DNA from: an uncultured Alphaproteobacteria bacterium
GTDB lineage: Bacteria; Pseudomonadota; Alphaproteobacteria; RF32; CAG-239
DNA: 10,175 nt
Assembly: GCA_910584385.1 (NCBI GenBank)
Contig: CAJUAK010000016.1
Location: 26,059-36,233 of the forward strand
Direction of reading: 5' to 3'
The position numbers and the translations under genes were made by a program. Shown piece after piece: positions 5,979 through 10,175 of this stretch (positions within the stretch are counted from its first letter, which is position 1; every line of letters starts with the position of its first letter). The notes below the pieces were generated by a model. It ran no database searches. It saw only the letters and a list, made by a program, of their open reading frames with translations, and was not told the origin of the DNA.

Positions 5979-6362
5979 ATGTCAAAATTTGCAGCGCAAT
6001 TAAACATTGTCAAAAAAATAAAATCGCTTGTCAAAAAAGCCCGTTACAAATTTATCCCTTACAAAAGCACGGATAATGCCATTTCCGAAAAGGTCGCGTT
6101 ACAAATTCAAAAAAATGCCTACGACCTTAGCCGGCGCCAGCAAAAAGACACCTACACGCCGATTTACCTGGAAATTGCAGAGCAGCTTCAGGCAAATGAC
6201 AGCCAAATATTTCAAGCCGCAGTAAACAGCCTGGCTGATATAGCCTTAAACAAACAATTCAAACCAGAAATTTATGCGCTTTTGGAAAAACAATTAAAAA
6301 ACCCCAAACGCACAGAAGAGCAGTTGGCATATCTTCAGCAAAAGCTCGCATTAATAAAATAG
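5979..6362 (+). CDS. Small helical cytoplasmic protein of unknown function, 127 aa
   Basis: A lysine- and glutamine-rich protein without signal peptide or membrane segment. The N-terminus is strongly basic (IVKKIKSLVKKARYKF), and the rest reads as four or five amphipathic helices (for example YLEIAEQLQANDSQIFQAAV and EEQLAYLQQKLALIK), loosely like short helical-repeat proteins. No motif that I can name is present. AAGGA lies seven bases before the ATG. It follows the membrane protein gene by 24 bases and ends eight bases before a strong terminator, so the two are very likely one transcript. The basic N-terminus might contact membrane lipid or nucleic acid, but nothing in the sequence settles this. 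Confidence 0.8.
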   Translation: MSKFAAQLNIVKKIKSLVKKARYKFIPYKSTDNAISEKVALQIQKNAYDLSRRQQKDTYTPIYLEIAEQLQANDSQIFQAAVNSLADIALNKQFKPEIYALLEKQLKNPKRTEEQLAYLQQKLALIK

Positions 6363-6369
6363 CCATAAC

Positions 6370-6402
6370 AAAAACCCCCGGATTTCTCATCCGGGGGTTT
6401 TT
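6370..6402. terminator. Strong bidirectional terminator
   Basis: CCCCCGGAT (6375-6383), loop TTCTC, ATCCGGGGG (6389-6397), flanked by five A on the left and five T on the right, so it works in both directions. It ends the 5571-6362 gene pair on the + strand and the isomerase gene (stop at 6421) on the - strand. Confidence 0.95.
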
Positions 6403-6420
6403 AACATGAATCTTACGGTT

Positions 6421-7224
6421 CTATTGCATTGTACCGTCTAAGTTATATTTCGTAACATCCTGGCCTTGTTCACTCTTCGAAAGGATTTCGGCAACAGCGT
6501 TCTGGGTCAGCATACCCTTAAGCTGAGGCTCAACCTGTTTCATCGGCAAAGCCTTAGCATCGCGGACATCTTCAACCAAAATGACATGGTAGCCAAACTG
6601 GGTTTTGACAGGAGTTTTAGAATAATCGCCTTTTTTCATGGCAAAAGCCGCATTGGCAAATTCAGGAACCATCATCTGCTTGGTAAAATAGCCAAGTTCG
6701 GCGGGTTCTTTAGAATATTCTTTAGCCAAAGCATCAAAATTCTGTCCTTTATTCAACTTCGCAATAACTTCCTTTGCCTTAGCCTCATCAGGAACAAGAA
6801 TATGTTTTGCCTTCATTTCTTTTTGCCCGTTAAAGTTTTTCTGATATTCGGCATAAACTTTTTTAACTTCGCTGTCTGTAACTTTATCTTTTACTTTCTT
6901 TTCCAAATAAAGCTTGCGGGCAATATCTTCCTTAGCCATATCCAGCTGTTTTTGATATTCCGGGGTATCGGGAATCCCTTCTTTCACTGCCTGTTGGTAA
7001 ATGATTTTGCCATTAACATAAACATCCAGCGCTTTTTTATAAAAATCTTCAAAAGTAACCTGGTTTTTAACTGCCGGATTCGCATCATAAGCCTGCTTGA
7101 TTTCCGCAACGGTAACTTTTTCACCGTTTATAACAGCAGCCACGCCGTCTTTGCCCGCGGCCTGAGCCAAGCCTGCGGCCATCAGGACAGAACAAAATGT
7201 CAGGGCAGTGATTTGATTTTTCAT
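6421..7224 (-). CDS. Secreted PpiC/parvulin-type peptidyl-prolyl cis-trans isomerase
   Basis: A periplasmic folding factor of the SurA/PpiD/PrsA class that isomerises peptide bonds before proline in exported proteins. The start at 7224 gives 267 residues and has a near-perfect binding site (CGGAGGT) seven bases upstream; an in-frame ATG at 7242 lacks one. Residues 1-22 form a Sec signal peptide (MKNQITALTF, hydrophobic core, LAQA with cleavage after residue 22), with no lipobox. A helical chaperone-like N-domain covers about 25-135, and the parvulin domain about 136-220. In that domain H141 in AKHILV and H213 in FGYHVI are the conserved histidines, and LGYF...MVPEFANAAFAMKKGD is typical. The loop before LGYF lacks the usual GG stretch (SKEPAELGYF), so it is shortened. 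The gene diverges from secA, an arrangement known in alphaproteobacteria. Confidence 0.93.
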   Translation of the reverse strand: MKNQITALTFCSVLMAAGLAQAAGKDGVAAVINGEKVTVAEIKQAYDANPAVKNQVTFEDFYKKALDVYVNGKIIYQQAVKEGIPDTPEYQKQLDMAKEDIARKLYLEKKVKDKVTDSEVKKVYAEYQKNFNGQKEMKAKHILVPDEAKAKEVIAKLNKGQNFDALAKEYSKEPAELGYFTKQMMVPEFANAAFAMKKGDYSKTPVKTQFGYHVILVEDVRDAKALPMKQVEPQLKGMLTQNAVAEILSKSEQGQDVTKYNLDGTMQ

Positions 7225-7258
7225 ATTTACCTCCGTTATCAACTAAATCTGTGAATGT

Positions 7259-7286
7259 TATATAATATTTTTAAAAATCTTTCCAA
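7259..7286 (-). promoter_or_regulatory. Candidate promoter of the isomerase gene
   Basis: Read on the - strand, TTGGAA (7286-7281) and TATATA (7264-7259) are separated by 16 bp; TATAAC two bases further on is an alternative -10. Transcription would start near 7252, about 28 bases before the ATG at 7224. The region is AT-rich, so chance matches are possible. Confidence 0.4.
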
Positions 7287-7335
7287 CCCTTTTTTTGATA
7301 TTTGCCCAGTTTGGTTATAACTCGCGCCGCAGCTA

Positions 7336-7364
7336 TTGACAATGAAGAATATAAACACTATTTC
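7336..7364 (+). promoter_or_regulatory. Candidate promoter of secA
   Basis: A perfect TTGACA -35 box (7336-7341), 17 bp, then TATTTC (7359-7364), a half-matching -10 box. The start would be near 7371, about 32 bases before the secA ATG. With the divergent signals at 7259-7286, it makes 7225-7402 a shared two-way control region. I see no SecM-like arrest gene and no hairpin over the secA ribosome binding site. Confidence 0.5.
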
Positions 7365-7402
7365 TAAACCTAAATATGTAGAAAAATAAATGAGGTAAAT
7401 AA

Positions 7403-10126
7403 ATGTTAGGCCAACTCGCCCGCAAAATTTTCGGCAGCGCAAACGACAGATTTGTTAAACGCCAGGCAAAAACCATTCAACAAATTAATGCTTTAGAACC
7501 ATCCTTCATCAAGTTAAGCGATGAAGAGCTGCGCGCCAAAACCGCAGAATTCAAAAAACGCCTGACCGAAGGCGAAACGCTTGATGACCTGCTGCCAGAA
7601 GCATTTGCCGCTGTAAGGGAAGCCGCAAAGCGTACTCTGGGCCAGCGCCATTACGACACGCAGCTTATCGGCGGCATTGTTTTGCATAACGGCATGATTG
7701 CCGAAATGAAAACCGGCGAAGGCAAAACACTCGTTGCAACCCTGGCTGCTTACCTCAATGCCCTCTCCGGCAAAGGCGTGCACATCGTAACCGTCAACGA
7801 CTACCTTGCCAAACGCGATGCCGAATGGATGGGGCAGGTATACAGATTTTTAGGGCTGACTGTAGATTATGTCATTCATGAAAAAAATGACGAACAACGC
7901 CGCGAGGCCTATAATTGCGACATTATTTACGCCACAAACAATGAATTAGGATTCGACTACCTGCGCGACAATATGAAATTTAATTTAAGCGAGATGGTGC
8001 AACGCCCGTTCAATTATGCCATTGTCGATGAAGTGGATTCTATTTTGATTGACGAAGCCAGAACGCCTTTAATCATCTCCGGCGCGGCAGAAGACAGCTC
8101 GGAAAAATATATTTCCGTTAACAAAATCATCCCGAAACTGATCGAAGAAGATTACGAAAAGGATGAAAAGCAGCGCACGGTTGTCTTGACCGAATGCGGA
8201 CAAGAACATGTTGAAGAGCTGTTAAAAGAAGTCGGCTTGATTAAAGAAGGCGGCTTATACGATATTGGCAATGTTGCTTTAGTCCACCACGTAAACCAAG
8301 CTCTGCGTGCGCATAAAATGCATCTTAAAGACGTTGATTACATTGTCAAAAACGGCAAAGTCGTCATTATTGACGAATTCACCGGTCGCATGATGGAAGG
8401 CCGCCGTTACAGCGATGGCCTGCACCAGGCGATTGAAGCCAAAGAAGGCGTTGATATCCAATCAGAAAACCAAACGCTGGCATCAATCACATTCCAAAAT
8501 TATTTCCGCCTTTACCCCAAACTTTCGGGCATGACCGGCACCGCCATGACCGAAGAAGCCGAATTTGGAGACATCTATAACCTTTCCTGCGTAGAAATCC
8601 CCACACATCGTCCGGTTCAAAGAAAAGACCACCACGATGAAATCTACCGGACAGCCCAGGAAAAATATGATGCCATCATCAAAACCATATTGGAATGCCA
8701 CCAAAAAGGGCAGCCTGTATTAGTCGGCACGACCTCCATCGAAAAATCCGAACTGGTCGCCGAACTTTTGCGTTCACGTTCCAATGTCCGTTTTGAGGTT
8801 TTGAACGCCCGCCATCACGAGAGGGAAGCCTCCATTGTTGCCCAAGCAGGCGTTTCCGGTGCCATTACCATTGCCACAAACATGGCCGGGCGCGGAACGG
8901 ATATTCAACTGGGCGGCAATCCGGACATGCGGCTGAAAGAAATCCTAAAAGGAGATGAAACGCCGGAACAAATCGCCGAACTTAAAGCAAAAATCAAAGC
9001 TGAAACCGAAGCAGATAAAGAAAAAGTAATTGCAGCCGGCGGCTTATACATTTTGGGAACCGAACGCCACGAAAGCAGACGCATAGACAACCAGCTGCGC
9101 GGACGTTCCGGACGCCAGGGAGACCCCGGCACATCAAAATTCTACCTTTCCCTGGAAGATGACCTTATGCGGATTTTCGGTTCCGAACGCATGGGCAACA
9201 TGCTCAAACGCTTGGGGCTGCCGGAAGGCGAACCGCTCGTCCACCCCTGGATCAGCAAAGCACTGGAAAAAGCCCAGGAAAAAGTTGAAGCAAGAAACTT
9301 TGATATCCGTAAAAATCTGCTTAAATACGATAATGTCATGAATGACCAGCGCAAGGTTATTTACGAACAACGCAAAGAATTAATGGAAGCTCAAGATGTT
9401 TCTGACACCATTTTGGACATGCGCCATAACCAAGTAACGGACATTATTTTAAATTACATCCCGGAAAAATCAGCCCCGGGAGAATGGAACGTAACAGACT
9501 TAAAAGCTGAAATCTCCCGCATTTCAGGATTTGAACTGCCATTAGAAGGATGGGCCAAAGAACCGGAAATGGATGAAGAAAGATTCATTGAAAAAGTTCT
9601 TGCCGCCATAGATGAAAAAGTGGAAGCAAAAAACAGCCACATTCCGGCAGACATTATGCGCACCATTGAGAAAAATATCCTCTTGCAGGAATTAGACCAA
9701 TTATGGAAAGACCATATTGCCACTTTGGACTATATGCGCCACACTATCATCCTGCGTGCATACGGGCAAAAAGACCCTCTAAACGAATATAAAAAAGAGG
9801 CTTTTAACCTATTCTCCGACATGCTCAACCAGCTTGGCGAAAAAGTTACGCTGATTTTGTTGCGGCTGGAAATCCGCGCAGAAGCGCCGGCAGAAATGCC
9901 CGCAAGACGCCCGGCGCATCAAAACCTGCAAGAAATTCATGAAACGCCGGATTCCGCTTTTAGCGCACCGGAAGCTCCGACAGAAAAGGAAAAGCAAGTT
10001 CCATTTCAATACGGGCAACAAGAATTTGACAGCAACAACCCTGAAACCTGGGGAAAGATTGCCAGAAACGATCTCTGCCCTTGCGGAAGCGGCAAAAAAT
10101 TCAAACATTGCCATGGCAAAATATAG
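7403..10126 (+). CDS. secA: Preprotein translocase ATPase subunit SecA
   Basis: The motor that pushes unfolded preproteins through SecYEG using ATP, acting at the cytoplasmic face of the inner membrane. It is complete at 907 residues, normal for proteobacteria. The order is NBD1 with Walker A MKTGEGKT (102-109) and DEVD (209-212), the preprotein cross-linking domain (about 230-370), and GMTGTA (376-381). NBD2 follows with TNMAGRGTDI (492-501) and GRSGRQGD (567-574), then the helical scaffold/wing domains. The C-terminal linker is variable and Ala/Pro/Glu-rich (about 845-885). The end is a zinc-binding SEC-C motif with C892, C894, C903 and H904, which binds SecB and lipids in the E. coli protein; a SecB partner is therefore plausible. 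GAGG lies eight bases before the ATG. No frameshift or missing motif is seen. Confidence 0.98.
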   Translation: MLGQLARKIFGSANDRFVKRQAKTIQQINALEPSFIKLSDEELRAKTAEFKKRLTEGETLDDLLPEAFAAVREAAKRTLGQRHYDTQLIGGIVLHNGMIAEMKTGEGKTLVATLAAYLNALSGKGVHIVTVNDYLAKRDAEWMGQVYRFLGLTVDYVIHEKNDEQRREAYNCDIIYATNNELGFDYLRDNMKFNLSEMVQRPFNYAIVDEVDSILIDEARTPLIISGAAEDSSEKYISVNKIIPKLIEEDYEKDEKQRTVVLTECGQEHVEELLKEVGLIKEGGLYDIGNVALVHHVNQALRAHKMHLKDVDYIVKNGKVVIIDEFTGRMMEGRRYSDGLHQAIEAKEGVDIQSENQTLASITFQNYFRLYPKLSGMTGTAMTEEAEFGDIYNLSCVEIPTHRPVQRKDHHDEIYRTAQEKYDAIIKTILECHQKGQPVLVGTTSIEKSELVAELLRSRSNVRFEVLNARHHEREASIVAQAGVSGAITIATNMAGRGTDIQLGGNPDMRLKEILKGDETPEQIAELKAKIKAETEADKEKVIAAGGLYILGTERHESRRIDNQLRGRSGRQGDPGTSKFYLSLEDDLMRIFGSERMGNMLKRLGLPEGEPLVHPWISKALEKAQEKVEARNFDIRKNLLKYDNVMNDQRKVIYEQRKELMEAQDVSDTILDMRHNQVTDIILNYIPEKSAPGEWNVTDLKAEISRISGFELPLEGWAKEPEMDEERFIEKVLAAIDEKVEAKNSHIPADIMRTIEKNILLQELDQLWKDHIATLDYMRHTIILRAYGQKDPLNEYKKEAFNLFSDMLNQLGEKVTLILLRLEIRAEAPAEMPARRPAHQNLQEIHETPDSAFSAPEAPTEKEKQVPFQYGQQEFDSNNPETWGKIARNDLCPCGSGKKFKHCHGKI

Positions 10127-10130
10127 ATAT

Positions 10131-10148
10131 CCACGGGTAAACCCGTGG
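10131..10148. repeat. Perfect hairpin after secA (first of two)
   Basis: CCACGGG (10131-10137), loop TAAA, CCCGTGG (10142-10148), starting five bases after the secA stop codon. No T-run follows, so it is not a standard rho-independent terminator, though it could protect the mRNA 3' end. Hairpins of this CCACGGG/CCCGTGG type are reminiscent of REP sequences and IS200/IS605 ends; that comparison is from memory. Confidence 0.8.
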
Positions 10149-10160
10149 TTCTACGGAAAG

Positions 10161-10175
10161 GCACCTTTTAGGTGC
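10161..10175. repeat. Second perfect hairpin, at the window edge
   Basis: GCACCT (10161-10166), loop TTT, AGGTGC (10170-10175), 12 bases after the first hairpin. The window stops exactly at the last paired base, so what follows (a T-run, a transposase or further repeats) cannot be seen. The loop and sequence would also suit a terminator if T residues follow. Confidence 0.7.

Noticed and set aside
6466..7254. Open frame of 262 codons opposite the isomerase gene
   Set aside because: It is Phe-, Ile- and Asn-rich, as expected from the complement of a lysine-rich gene. The opposite strand has a signal peptide, a parvulin domain and a perfect binding site.

Overview
The window carries housekeeping genes of a Gram-negative bacterium, most likely an alphaproteobacterium of moderately low GC (about 40-45% by eye). 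The evidence is the rnpA-yidD-yidC-yihA order, a 551-residue proteobacterial YidC with a large periplasmic domain, and a PpiC-type isomerase divergent from secA, a pairing familiar in alphaproteobacteria. The group assignment is inference.

Left part (1-3413, + strand): the end of rnpA, then yidD (overlapping it), yidC and yihA/engB. These cover tRNA 5' processing, membrane-protein insertion and ribosome assembly. Two previously unlisted small reading frames (50 and 59 codons, each with hydrophobic segments) follow, with a possible promoter of their own. A symmetrical hairpin ends this block and also the opposing gene.

Middle (3430-6402): a membrane-anchored LysM-like/M23 zinc endopeptidase on the - strand, then a well-formed tRNA-Asp(GTC) with a clear promoter and terminator. 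The 3' end of this tRNA, its terminator and 43 more bases are duplicated 255 bp downstream. Between the copies lie 158 bp of inverted repeats and a motif recurring every 37 bp. This is the least ordinary part of the window and may be the scar of a tRNA-targeted insertion or a dispersed structured repeat. After it come two unrecognised 127-residue genes, a three-helix membrane protein and a small helical protein, ending at a strong bidirectional terminator.

Right part (6421-10175): a secreted parvulin-type peptidyl-prolyl isomerase (- strand) diverges from a complete secA with a C-terminal zinc-binding tail. SecA drives export through SecYEG, YidC inserts membrane proteins, and the isomerase probably folds exported ones, so much of the window serves the cell envelope. 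The last 45 bases hold two perfect hairpins that resemble the edge of a REP or IS200/IS605-type element, cut by the window end.

I see no CRISPR array, defence system, phage gene or complete mobile element. The novelty here is modest: the tRNA-adjacent duplication, the small frames and the hairpins after secA.
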